From: JAETTH01 sp964455975
Lineage (GTDB): Bacteria > Bacillota > Clostridia > TANB77 > CAG-508
Assembly: GCA_964455975.1 (NCBI GenBank)
Contig: CAYVYP010000025.1
Location: forward strand, 1-20,939
Reading direction: 5' to 3'
DNA: 20,939 nucleotides
Shown here: in pieces, positions 1 through 8,536 of the stretch
Numbering within the stretch: position 1 is the first letter of the stretch
Layout of the letters: each line of letters starts with the position of its first letter
Notes under the pieces: generated by a model
Told to the model about the DNA's origin: nothing
The model's database searches: none
What the model saw: only the letters and a program-made list of their open reading frames with translations
Position numbers and translations under genes: made by a program

Positions 1-87
1 AAGACTAAAATCTATTTAATGTTATTATAATTGCTTTTACTTTTTCACTTGACGAATAAAGATTTTTTTATTAATAATAATGGAAAA

Positions 88-104
88 TGTCGAAAAAAGT
101 CGAA
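88..104 (+). promoter_or_regulatory. Possible tandem Spo0A boxes
   Basis: TGTCGAA at 88-94 matches the Spo0A recognition heptamer exactly, and AGTCGAA at 98-104 differs by one base. The two are spaced by one helical turn and lie just upstream of the promoter at 121-149. A lone heptamer would be expected once or twice by chance in a window this size, so the tandem arrangement is the main support. The window also encodes a Spo0A-type DNA-binding domain at 7720-8100. Confidence 0.4.
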
Positions 105-120
105 AAATAGGACGCATATC

Positions 121-149
121 TTGATTATGCTAGTAATATAGTGTATAAT
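121..149 (+). promoter_or_regulatory. SigA-type promoter of the 79-aa gene
   Basis: TTGATT (121-126), a 17-base spacer and a perfect TATAAT (144-149) form a good vegetative promoter about 45 bases upstream of the first gene. Confidence 0.65.
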
Positions 150-193
150 ATAAGTATATTTCTTTTAGAAATAAAGCGTTTGGAGGAAGCAAG

Positions 194-433
194 ATGAAAG
201 AGCAAATAAGCAAAATCTGGCAAAAAATTATGGCAAAACAATTAGAACGGATTGAAGTTCACATTGTAGGAGGAAAGAAACTTTTTCACATCTACACCTT
301 TTATGGTGATAGGCAAACATGTGATAAGTGGTATTTTTCTTTTAAACCACATGTTGAAAGTGTAAGCATGTGGCAGATGTCTAAATTGGATCAAAATGAA
401 TGGGTCCATCAGATTTTAATCAAACGCAAATAA
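194..433 (+). CDS. Small hypothetical protein (79 aa)
   Basis: I do not recognise this family. The gene looks real: a good ribosome site (GGAGG, 181-186) before the ATG, a strong promoter upstream and an intrinsic terminator directly downstream, so it is probably a single-gene transcript. The product is basic and aromatic-rich, without signal peptide or membrane segment, and is probably cytoplasmic. Codon use differs from the housekeeping genes: residue 19 is an arginine written CGG (248-250) that must be read in frame, because a +1 shift there runs into a stop within eight codons. That contrasts with the seven CGG sites elsewhere in the window and suggests a different origin. Two possible Spo0A boxes lie upstream. 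Confidence 0.6.
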   Translation: MKEQISKIWQKIMAKQLERIEVHIVGGKKLFHIYTFYGDRQTCDKWYFSFKPHVESVSMWQMSKLDQNEWVHQILIKRK

Positions 434-436
434 TTT

Positions 437-482
437 AAGTAGAGCCAATTATGACAAATGTCTAAATTGGCTCTACTTTTTT
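437..482 (+). terminator. Intrinsic terminator after the 79-aa gene
   Basis: A perfect 14-bp stem (437-450 with 465-478) with a 14-base loop is followed by a T run. It overlaps the end of the 79-aa gene transcript. Confidence 0.9.
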
Positions 483-489
483 AAAAAAA

Positions 490-741
490 ATTATTAATAA
501 AGCAATGATTGCGTGTAAAAATAGCCAAGTAGCAATAAATAATTGCTTTACTGACATCAGTAAGCCAATAATTTCTGGAAAAGGGAAAGAAGAATTTATG
601 GAAACTGATGAACTTATAGTAAATTTATTTAGAATTTCTCAAACAGAGCAAAAATTAAAGAAAGATACTATACAAACTTATTATTCTTACAGCTATGGAA
701 GTAAAAAACAGGTGACCGAGGAGATTGGATGGAATTATTAA
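490..741 (+). pseudogene. dinD: Decayed DinD (DNA-damage-inducible protein D) fragment
   Basis: The translated frame holds two pieces typical of DinD/BRO-family proteins. An N-terminal piece reads AMIACKNS then INN.FTDI.K, like the AM.AC.NSG...I..HF segment of DinD. A C-terminal piece reads ELIVNLFRISQTEQKLKKD, like the ELAANLFRATQTEEKLKRD segment. In intact DinD (about 270-280 aa) these are separated by well over 100 residues; here they are joined after about 30, and the N-terminal domain start is missing. No ribosome site precedes the first ATG (505). I read it as a remnant with an internal deletion. The last 65 bases resemble a second copy near 20084, so the 3' end may instead be an unrelated repeat. 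Confidence 0.65.
676..740 (+). repeat. Dispersed repeat, copy A
   Basis: About 80 percent identical by eye to 20084-20147. The best conserved core is GGTGACCGA, one variable base, then GAGATTGG. Copy A lies in the open frame at the end of the DinD remnant, while copy B lies in a non-coding gap. Nature unknown. Confidence 0.5.
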
Positions 742-775
742 ATAAAAATAATCAATAAAAAATTCAAAAAATCTA

Positions 776-804
776 TTGCCAAAAATAAAAAGATTAGTTA
801 GAAT
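776..804 (+). promoter_or_regulatory. Promoter of the LRR prepilin-like gene
   Basis: TTGCCA (776-781), a 17-base spacer and TAGAAT (799-804) form a SigA-type promoter. The whole 29 bases, spacer included, are repeated with one change at 8202-8230 upstream of the DGR target gene, so the two surface genes appear to share their promoter. The transcript would have a 5' leader of about 165 bases. Confidence 0.65.
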
Positions 805-893
805 ATAAATAATAGATTAATTAAGGGACGCAATGCTTATACATAAATAAATCTGCAAAAAATGTATGGGCTAATTAGCATATGCCTAAAGAA

Positions 894-937
894 TCCCCAG
901 TCGCTAACGCGACAGCACCTCAATTAAAGGGGCCAGG
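894..937 (+). repeat. Palindromic small element in the LRR gene leader
   Basis: Contains the perfect hairpin GTCGC-TAAC-GCGAC (900-913) flanked by CCCC and GGGG runs. It resembles, in inverted orientation, the element at 8392-8479 in the leader of the other prepilin-like gene. GC content is much higher than the surroundings, as in REP- or MITE-like palindromes. It lies within the transcribed leader and could also affect expression. Confidence 0.5.
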
Positions 938-976
938 ATACAAATAAAGAAAAAATTATGGAGGAAACAAAAGAAA

Positions 977-3866
977 ATGAACAAAATGTTAAGAAAAAAC
1001 AAAGGTATTACATTAGTGGCACTTGTTATAACAATTGTTGTTCTCTTGATATTTGCAGGCGTAAGCATAAATTTAGCAATTGGAAACAATCGGAATAATA
1101 ACAAAAGCAAAAGATGCGTCAATAGCACAAAGCTGTGCAGCATTATCGGAATACCTAAATAATGAATATATAGTTGGAAGAATGGATGAATTAGTAGAAA
1201 AAAATGATGATGGAACAATAAAAACTGCTGTTGAAAAACTATTAGATAAGTACTCTGACTGGTTTTATAAAGATGGGTCAAATGACTATATTATAAAGGA
1301 ATGTACATATACAGATTCTGATGGAAATGCAAAAAATGGTTTTATAAAAATTAGACTAATAAGAAAAAAGAATTTACCAAATAAAATAAAAAATCAATTA
1401 AAAGGTGGAAATGCAATAGGTAACAGTGGTACAGAAGATAGCAATGATGCATATGATCAATTAAAAGATGTATATGGTGTTACTGGAAATCTTCAAGTAT
1501 ATTATTGTGCAGATGGATTATCAAGTTTAGAAGGTATTGATATTGCAGAAAATGCTGCCATAGATGAATATGATGGAACACAGATTATTTACTCAAAATC
1601 AAGTGACTTAGCGAAGGTTATTGCAGACTCAACAGGTGAAAGTGCTAAAGATTTAAGCATGCAAGATCTAAAAACTATAAATGATATAACAATATCAAAT
1701 ACATCTGGGGTGAGCGATTTAAGATCATTAAAAGATTTACAGAATTTAAAAAAATTAACATTAACAAATTACCAAGGAAGTCTAAATGGAATAGAAAAGG
1801 CTTATAATCTAACCTTAATCTATTTTAATAATTCAAATGGAACGCAGAATATAAATTATAGTGGATTTAATATGGCAACAAAGTTGACAGAAATTAGATT
1901 TTATAATCCAACAAATGTTGAAGTTGAAAAAATGTGTAATGCTATGAAGTCTACTGACTATACGAAGCTTAAGAATATTTATATGTATGGGTATTGGAAT
2001 AATTATTGGGAATTATTCTATACAGATGCACAAACAGGATATTATTCAAATGCACATTGTAGCTTTTCTTCTTTAAAGTATTTTGATAATTTAACAAAAA
2101 CTACAAAACAGACTGTTACTCAATTAATATTTGCAAACTGTAGTCTGACAACTACAGAGGGAATAGAAAATTTTTCTAACGCTATTAAAATACGATTAAC
2201 TAATAATTTGTTAAAGAACATAAAAGGGATAGAAAACTTAAAAAATTTAAATTGGATTTCGGTATCCAATAATCCTGAATTGGAATCAATAGAACAATTA
2301 AAAGCAATTACTACATTAAAATATGCACAATGTTCGTATGATACAGCATTAACAGATATTTCTCCATTAATAGCAGCGTCAGAAGAAAATCTTGTATATG
2401 CATATAAATCTTCGAATTTAGATTTTAGCACATCAAAATGGACGGCAAACTCAAATGCATTAATAAATAAGTTAAGTAATGTACCAAATGTATATTTAGA
2501 TTCAAAATATAGTTTATTATTTTCAAATAGAGCTGAAATAGACGTTTCAAGTAATGCTGATGCTGTAAGTATAATGGAATTGTCAGGGAAAACAACTATT
2601 ACTGCATTGTCTCTAAAAGGAAATAAAAACTTAACAGATGCTCAATTACAAACATTACTTTCTTCTCTTCCAAATTTGAAAAATGTAAATCTTGACTCAA
2701 CTAATTTAGCATCATTAAACTGGGCAAGCCAAAAGACAAATTTAAACAGAATTTCATTCCAAGGAACGGCAGTCACAGACATAACCCCATTAGTTGAAAA
2801 TACAAGACTAGGGTATATAAGATTTGATGATGCTGTTGCAGCCGTTACTTTATATAAAAATGGAGATGAGACATTTAATAATAAGATAATAAAAATAATA
2901 GAAACATCATATAACTATTACTGCAGTGAATATGCAGGAACTGTAGTTGAACATGGTGGAGGTTTTATACCTATTGCACAAACATATTTTGACCAAATAA
3001 ACAAATTGACGAATTTGACCAAAATTCATATAAGATATTATAACATGCCAAATTATACAGTGGATTTTTCCAATACAAAATTGAAAAACTTATATATACA
3101 ATTTTCTAATCATAGAACAATAAAGGTTCCAAGTACAATAGAAACAATTTCAACAACATTCAGAACATATTTTAGTGCTTCAAGTATCGCAAATTTAAAA
3201 ACGCTAGATGGAGATGGTGTAGCATTAGTAAATTGTAGCAATATAAACACAAAATTTGATACAATCCAAAATGGTGTTACAGTAAATTTCGGGGGAGATG
3301 TACTTGATGCATTTAACTATATGAATGGATATGTTGGTACATGGACCGGATCGTTTCGTTGGAGTGCTTCATCAGGTGGAGTTAAATATGGAGTCTTCAA
3401 CAGTTCATATTTATCAACAATGACAAATTGTAACTCGGTGTTAATTAGTTGCCTATCGACAGAAAGATTAGATGGAAAAGATTTTGCAAACTATACAAAA
3501 GATTTTTCTTTAGAGTTAAATGGATGCCAAGTTACCAATTTTAATAATATAAATAGTGCAACACATATGACATCATTAAATTTAACTAATAACAGAATTG
3601 CAGATATTAGTTTCTTTATGATTAACATAGGAAGAAGTAACATTAAATCATTAGATTTAAGTAACAACAACTTATCAAATCTATGTTCATATAAGGATTC
3701 AAATGGCAGAGCAGTATCAATAGAAACATCAGAAATACTTACAAAATTACCAAAACTTACATATGTTAATTTATCTGGAAATGTAGATTTAACAAACTTT
3801 ACAGCACTTAAAAATAGTGGATTTGTAGAAACAGCACAAAATAGTAAAATATTCCAGAAAAAATAA
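977..3866 (+). CDS. Prepilin-like leucine-rich-repeat surface protein, one +1 recoding site
   Basis: Read with one +1 shift at 1091 this is a 962-aa protein. Residues 1-10 (MNKMLRKNKG) plus the hydrophobic stretch from I11 form a class III (prepilin-like) leader, with likely cleavage after G10. The usual Glu at +5 is absent, as in the DGR target at 8537. The frame then needs the C at 1091 skipped to give NNGIITKAK, which matches SNGLIAKAK in that paralogue. The rest is extracytoplasmic with irregular leucine-rich repeats (for example LKDLQNLKKLTL, MTSLNLTNNRIADI, IKSLDLSNNNLSNL) of internalin/BspA style. There is no sortase motif. Role is probably surface display or adhesion. The start is set by GGAGG at 961-965, with the same leader-to-ATG sequence as at 8537. 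A second gene follows closely. Confidence 0.8.
1091..1094 (+). other. +1 recoding site 1 (AAT CGGA)
   Basis: In-frame CGG after Asn38. Skipping the C continues at GGA as Gly39 and restores both the 924-codon downstream frame and the NNGIITKAK motif shared with the paralogue at 8537. Confidence 0.8.
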
Positions 3867-3895
3867 ATATATTGAATATTAAAATGGGGGAAAAA

Positions 3896-4474
3896 ATGAA
3901 AAATAAAGCTATTATTTTTGCAAGTGTAATTATAATAATTGTAATAATAACAATAATCATTGTAAATATAAATTCTAGAAATTCATCTAAAACGAAACAA
4001 TACGAAGATTTTGACAAAACAACAATGCTTGGAAGCAAAAAGATTGAAGATGAAATTAGCAATGCACTTAATAAGTGCAAGAAATTATGTACAACAAAAG
4101 ATGATTTTTTTACATATTTCAGAATTGAAAATATAAATAACTTTATGGAAAAGGGAGACAGTATTTCATTAGTTGAAAATATAAAAAATGAAGATTTTTC
4201 TGTAGTAGATGTATACAGTTCAAATAATGAATTACTACAAGACTTCCCAAGAGATAAAGTACAAAACGTATTAGTAGATGCATTGGTAATTGAGCCAAAT
4301 ACAGATGAACTAATAAAGGTATATTCTAAAGTGGATACAGTAACATATTATTATATATTAAATATATCAGAAACCGGATATTATTCATTAAAAGAAATTT
4401 GCTATATAGTTGGAGAAAATGAAAAATCTGAAATTGTAAATAGTATAGATGTAAACGGGTATGGTAACTTTTGA
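3896..4474 (+). CDS. Membrane-anchored hypothetical protein (192 aa)
   Basis: I do not recognise the family. The start chosen is the ATG at 3896, preceded by GGGGG (3885-3889), rather than the upstream TTG at 3872 in the same frame. Residues about 5-24 form a very hydrophobic Ile/Val-rich segment, either an uncleaved signal anchor or a signal peptide. The remaining 165 residues are hydrophilic, charged and Tyr-rich, and probably extracytoplasmic. It lies 29 bases after the LRR prepilin-like gene with no terminator between, and a terminator follows, so the two form an operon. It may be an assembly partner or accessory of the LRR protein; that is inferred from position only. Confidence 0.7.
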   Translation: MKNKAIIFASVIIIIVIITIIIVNINSRNSSKTKQYEDFDKTTMLGSKKIEDEISNALNKCKKLCTTKDDFFTYFRIENINNFMEKGDSISLVENIKNEDFSVVDVYSSNNELLQDFPRDKVQNVLVDALVIEPNTDELIKVYSKVDTVTYYYILNISETGYYSLKEICYIVGENEKSEIVNSIDVNGYGNF

Positions 4475-4477
4475 AAT

Positions 4478-4500
4478 AAAAAATACAGTTGTATTTTTTT
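4478..4500 (+). terminator. Intrinsic terminator after the LRR operon
   Basis: Nine-bp A/T-rich stem ending in ATAC-AGTT-GTAT, continuing into a run of seven T. It ends the LRR and membrane-protein transcript. Confidence 0.65.
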
Positions 4501-4516
4501 ATACATAATATATAAT
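4489..4516 (+). promoter_or_regulatory. Likely adhE promoter
   Basis: TATAAT at 4511-4516 with a weak TTGTAT 16 bases upstream that overlaps the previous terminator stem. I saw no Rex-type operator, although adhE is often Rex-controlled. Confidence 0.45.
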
Positions 4517-4557
4517 GTTTTAGTAAAAACTTAAGATAATAAAAAGGAGGAAAACTA

Positions 4558-7170
4558 ATGAGTGAGGAAATAAGCAAGGAAGAATTAGAAACAAAAGAAA
4601 TGATAGATTCTTTAGTAGAAAGAGCAAAAAAGGCTTCTAAAGAATATTTGAATTTAAATCAACAGCAAGTAGATAATATTGTAAAACATATGTCTATGGC
4701 AGGATTAGAACATCATATGGAACTTGCAAAAATGGCAATAGAAGAGACTGGTCGTGGAATATACGAAGATAAAATAACTAAAAATATGTTTGCGACAGAA
4801 TATGTTTATCATAGTATAAAAAATGAAAAAACAGTTGGAATAATTAATGAAAATGATGAAGAAGATTATATGGAGGTAGCTGAACCAATAGGAATTATAG
4901 CAGGTGTTACTCCTGTTACAAACCCAACTTCTACTACAATGTTTAAATCAATAATAGCTGCAAAAACAAGAAATGTTATAATATTTGGATTTCATCCATC
5001 ATCACAAAAATGTAGTCAAAAAGCAGCAGAAGTTTTAAGAGATGCAGCAGTAGAAGCAGGAGCACCAAAAGATTGTATATTATGGGTAGAAAAACCATCA
5101 ATTTTAGCAACATCTATGCTTATGAATCATCCAGGTGTTAATTTGATATTAGCAACAGGTGGTACAGGAATGGTAAAAACAGCATATTCATGTGGAAAGC
5201 CAGCTCTAGGGGTCGGACCTCGGAAATGTACCTTGTTATATAGATAGTTCTGCAAAATTAAAAACATCTGTAAATGATTTAGTTCTTTCAAAATCATTTG
5301 ATAATGGAATGATTTGTGCATCAGAACAAGCGGTTTTAGTAGATGAACAAATAAAAGATGAATTTGAAAAATTAATGTTAGAAGCGGGATGTTATTTTGT
5401 AAATAAAAAAGAAAAAGAAATGTTACAAGAAAGTATGTTTGAAAAGGAAAAGCAAGATAAATTAAAATCTCATATACCAGGGCAAAGTCCTTATCAAATA
5501 GCTTTAGATGCAGGATTTAAAATACCAAAAGAAACTAAAGTATTAGTAGTTTCAGAAAATGAAATAGGAGAGGGGCATCCATTTTCTAAAGAAAAATTAA
5601 GCCCAGTATTAACATATTATGTTGTAAAAGATTCAAAAGAAGGAATAGAAAAATCAGAAAAATTACTTGAATATGGAGGTCTTCGGACATTCAGCGGTAA
5701 TTCATTCTGAAAATAAAAAAACGATATTAGAATTTTCAGAAAGATTAAAAGCTGGAAGAATAATTGTAAACTCACCTTCAACTCATGGTGCAATTGGTGA
5801 TATATATAATACAAATATGCCATCACTTACTCTTCGGATGTGGTTCATTTGGGGGAAATTCAACAACTGCAAATGTATCATCAGTAAATTTAATTAATAT
5901 AAAAAGAGTAGCAAAGAGGAGGGTTAATATGCAATGGTTTAAGGTTCCAGAAAAAATTTATTTTGAAGCAGGATCAATTAGTTATTTAGAAAAAATGCCA
6001 GATATTACAAGAGCTTTTATAGTAACAGATGAAGCAATGGTTAAATTTGGATATGTAGATAAAATATTATATAATTTAAGAAAAAGAGCACAATATGTAC
6101 ATTCAGAAATATTTAGTGAGGTAGAGCCAGACCCATCTTTTGACACAATAAAAAGAGGAGTTGCTCAAATAGAAAACTTTAAACCAGATGTAATTATTGC
6201 AATTGGTGGTGGATCAGCTATGGATGCGGCAAAAGGAATGTGGCTATTTTATGAACATCCAGATGCAGATGTTGAAGGATTAAAACTTAAGTTTATGGAT
6301 ATTAGAAAGAGAACATATAAATTCCCTAAACTTGGAATAAAAGCAAAAATGGTAGCAATACCAACAACTTCAGGAACAGGTTCAGAAGTTACATCTTTTG
6401 CAGTTATATCAGACAAAGTAAATAATAAAAAATATCCTTTAGCGGATTATGAATTAACACCAAATGTAGCTATTATAGATCCAGATTTAGTTATGAGTTT
6501 ACCCAAAAGAACAACAGCAGATACAGGTATGGATGTTTTAACACATGCTTTAGAAGCATATGTATCTAATATGGCATCAGATTATACAGATGGTTTAGCA
6601 GAAAAAGCAATAGAATTAGTGTTTAATTATTTAGAAAAAGCATATGTTGATGGAAGCGATAAACAAGCAAGAGAAAAAATGCATAATGCCAGTACAATAG
6701 CAGGTATGGCTTTTACAAATGCTTTTTTAGGAATTAGTCATTCTATAGCACATAAATTGGGAGCAGAATTTCATATACCACATGGTAGGGCAAATGCAAT
6801 AATTTTACCATATATAGTAAAATATAATGGAAGTAAGCCTACAAAATTTGTATCTTTCCCAAAATATGAATATTTTATAGCAGATGAAAAATATGCAAAT
6901 ATTTCTAAAAAAATGGGATGGGAATCTAAAACAATAGAGCAAGGTGTTAATTCATTAGTAGAAAAAATACAAGAATTAATGAAAAAGTTAGAAATGCCAA
7001 TGAGTTTGCAAGAAGCAGGAATTCCAGAAGAAGAATTTTTAGCAAAAGTAGATATGTTAGCAGATAGAGCTTTTGAAGATCAATGTACAACAGCAAATCC
7101 AAGATTACCATTAGTATCAGAATTAAAACAAATAATGTTAGATAGTTATTACGGAAAAGCAATCAAATAA
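4558..7170 (+). CDS. adhE: Bifunctional aldehyde-alcohol dehydrogenase AdhE, three +1 recoding sites
   Basis: Converts acetyl-CoA to acetaldehyde and then ethanol with NADH, regenerating NAD in fermentation. With the C skipped at 5221, 5684 and 5835 it reads as a continuous 869-aa protein, close to the 891 aa of E. coli AdhE. Residues 1 to about 430 are the acylating aldehyde dehydrogenase, with catalytic C253 in DNGMICASEQ and the CGSFGGNSTTANVSS segment. A linker ending VAKRRVNMQW leads into the iron-dependent alcohol dehydrogenase, with GGGSAMDAAKG, metal ligands D658 and H662 in MDVLTHALEAY, and HIPHGRAN. Start from AAGGAGG at 4541-4549. Read literally the gene would be broken three times, yet every flank is conserved and no other lesion is visible. 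Possible internal start at the ATG (5930) after GAGGAGGG could give a free alcohol dehydrogenase domain. Confidence 0.93.
5221..5224 (+). other. +1 recoding site 2 (CCT CGGA) in adhE
   Basis: In-frame CGG after Pro221. Skipping the C gives the conserved GVGPGNVPCYID sequence; without it a TAG stop ends translation nine codons later (5245-5247), before the catalytic cysteine. Confidence 0.85.
5684..5687 (+). other. +1 recoding site 3 (CTT CGGA) in adhE
   Basis: In-frame CGG after Leu375. Skipping the C gives GGLGHSAVIHS, the conserved AdhE sequence; without it a TGA stop occurs at 5708-5710. Confidence 0.85.
5835..5838 (+). other. +1 recoding site 4 (CTT CGGA) in adhE
   Basis: In-frame CGG after Leu425. 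Skipping the C gives TLGCGSFGGNS and joins the aldehyde dehydrogenase domain to the alcohol dehydrogenase domain; without it the frame closes at a TAA at 5895-5897. Confidence 0.85.
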
Positions 7171-7178
7171 AAAAATTA

Positions 7179-7209
7179 AAATACAACTGTTATATATAGT
7201 TGTATTTTT
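7179..7209 (+). terminator. Intrinsic terminator after adhE
   Basis: Perfect 10-bp stem AAATACAACT / AGTTGTATTT (7179-7188 with 7198-7207) with a 9-base loop, merging into a T run. Confidence 0.85.
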
Positions 7210-7315
7210 ATATATAAAAAAAGGTACTTTTGTAAAAGAAAAAGTAAATATATATAAAGATATAGTAGACTAATGCAACAGCTAAAAAGCTTATGCAATA
7301 TGGAGGGTAAAGACA

Positions 7316-7642
7316 ATGATACAGTCAGAAAAAACTACTAAAAAGACGAAAGAGGTGTTGGAAAAGTTTGGTATTACTAAAAGGGAAGCAGGATATCGGC
7401 AATTATTTAATGCGCTTAGACTTGTAAAAGAAGAACCTTTCTATTTTTGCGAAATTAAAAATGGAGAGGAGGTTCCTATGTATGCTAAATTTTCAGAAGA
7501 AGAAATAATACACATGCAAGAATCAATTAGTAAGTCTTTAGAAACAAAGGAAGGAAAAAGAAAATTAGGATATTTTAAAGAAATTTTTAAACGTGATCCA
7601 AAGCCACATGAGTTTGTGGTAATTTTATCTCATTATTTCTAA
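7316..7642 (+). CDS. Hypothetical protein (108 aa)
   Basis: I do not recognise this family. A strong ribosome site (GGAGGG, 7302-7307) precedes the ATG. The product is charged, soluble and probably alpha/beta, with a Lys-rich N-terminus and the segment FSEEEIIHMQESI. It precedes the Spo0A-like gene by 77 bases and may share its transcript. Arginine codons are mixed (AGA, AGG, CGT, CGG), unlike the AGA-dominated neighbours. The CGG at 7397-7399 must be read as arginine in frame, since a +1 shift there gives a stop after nine codons. This suggests recent acquisition or a distinct mobile segment with the next gene. Confidence 0.6.
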   Translation: MIQSEKTTKKTKEVLEKFGITKREAGYRQLFNALRLVKEEPFYFCEIKNGEEVPMYAKFSEEEIIHMQESISKSLETKEGKRKLGYFKEIFKRDPKPHEFVVILSHYF

Positions 7643-7719
7643 ATAAGATTGTTGTTATAAACCCAAAAATGGAATTCTAAAATAGAGTGCCATTTGTAAT
7701 TTAATAAGGAGTGACAGAA

Positions 7720-8100
7720 ATGACAGAAAAAATCGAGAGAACAATTGAATTGGAAATCCGGGTAACAGCTATTATGAGGGAAATTGGTATTCCTGCTCAT
7801 ATTAATGGCTACAATTATATTCGGGAAGCGATAATTCTTTGTTTAGGAGACGGAGAACTATTACAAAAGGTCACTAAAAGGTTATATCCTGAATTAGGAG
7901 AAGTGTTTCAAACAACTCCAAGTCGTGTTGAAAGAGGAATTCGCCATGCAATAGAAGTTGCTTGGGATAGAGGCAATGTGGAGATACTTAACAAATACTT
8001 TGGATATACAATAAGTAGCAGAAAAGGAAAACCTAGTAATAGCGAGTTTATTGCTATGATAGTAGATACAATTTATCTTGAAATTAAGAAAAACAATTAA
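7720..8100 (+). CDS. Stand-alone Spo0A C-terminal DNA-binding domain protein (126 aa)
   Basis: Almost the whole protein matches the Spo0A effector domain: EIGIPAHINGYNYIREAI, LYPELGEVFQTTPSRVER, then IRHAIEVAWDRGN, FGYTIS and KPSNSEFIAM. The TTPSRVERGIRHAIE stretch contains the recognition helix. The phosphoacceptor receiver domain is absent, so activity cannot depend on the usual Spo0A phosphorylation; it may bind 0A boxes constitutively or compete with full Spo0A. The start is the ATG at 7720, eight bases after AAGGAG (7706-7711), rather than the GTG at 7711 that overlaps the ribosome site. Codons CGG at 7759 and 7822 encode arginine in frame, the second in the conserved YLREAI motif. TGTCGAA boxes occur at 88 and 17908. 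Confidence 0.85.
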   Translation: MTEKIERTIELEIRVTAIMREIGIPAHINGYNYIREAIILCLGDGELLQKVTKRLYPELGEVFQTTPSRVERGIRHAIEVAWDRGNVEILNKYFGYTISSRKGKPSNSEFIAMIVDTIYLEIKKNN

Positions 8101-8111
8101 TGCAAAACTCC

Positions 8112-8150
8112 AACAAAGATCAAACTATAATTAGTTTGGTCTTTGTTTTT
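8112..8150 (+). terminator. Intrinsic terminator after the Spo0A-like gene
   Basis: Sixteen-bp stem (8112-8127 with 8132-8147, one G-T wobble), loop TAAT, followed by a T run. Confidence 0.9.
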
Positions 8151-8201
8151 GGTGAATTGAAAAAAGGTGAATTGAAAAAATAAAAAAATTTGCAAAACCA
8201 C

Positions 8202-8230
8202 TTGCCAAAAATAAAAAGATTAGGTAGAAT
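8202..8230 (+). promoter_or_regulatory. Promoter of the DGR target gene
   Basis: TTGCCA (8202-8207), 17-base spacer, TAGAAT (8225-8230). It differs from 776-804 at a single base. It begins a leader of about 300 bases. The 8101-8536 gap otherwise holds the preceding terminator, a short direct repeat of GGTGAATTGAAAAAA at 8151-8179, a GGGG/CCCC hairpin at 8367-8387 and the palindromic element at 8392-8479. Confidence 0.65.
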
Positions 8231-8391
8231 ATAAAGTGTAAAACAAATCTGCCAAAAACAGATAGCTTCGAACATTGAAAAATAAATACCTTTGTAAAAA
8301 ATAAAAGCAAGTGAAAAGCTATTTGGCAAAAAGCAGATAAAAAACAAAAAATGTAAAATCACTGTTGGGGTATATTACATATGCCCCAAAG

Positions 8392-8479
8392 AACCCTCAT
8401 GGTTTATACTACGTACACTATAAAAAAGTGAATTTAAAGCTCCTTTAATAAGGGAGCTGGCGCGAAGCGACTGAGGGTT
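8392..8479 (+). repeat. MITE-like palindromic element in the DGR target leader
   Basis: Bounded by inverted AACCCTCA (8392-8399) and TGAGGGTT (8472-8479), with an inner AGCTCC/GGAGCT hairpin (8438-8458) and a small CGC-GAA-GCG hairpin (8461-8469). Its right part, read on the minus strand, matches the element at 894-937. No coding capacity, so a passive palindromic repeat or a structured leader. Confidence 0.55.
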
Positions 8480-8536
8480 TTTAAAAAGAAATAATATAAT
8501 AAATATTATAAAAAATTAAGGAGGAAACAAAAGAAA

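Noticed and set aside
894..937. c-di-GMP riboswitch in the LRR gene leader
   Set aside because: I looked for the conserved GEMM loops because of a nearby GACGCAA, but the required partner motifs are absent.
904..1281. Minus-strand 125-aa hydrophobic ORF over the start of the LRR gene
   Set aside because: Antisense of the prepilin-like helix; no ribosome site or recognisable domain.
4558..5897. adhE as a pseudogene broken by three independent mutations
   Set aside because: All three are the same lesion (C before GGA), no stop or other indel occurs, and catalytic residues are conserved; the same lesion appears in aspS.
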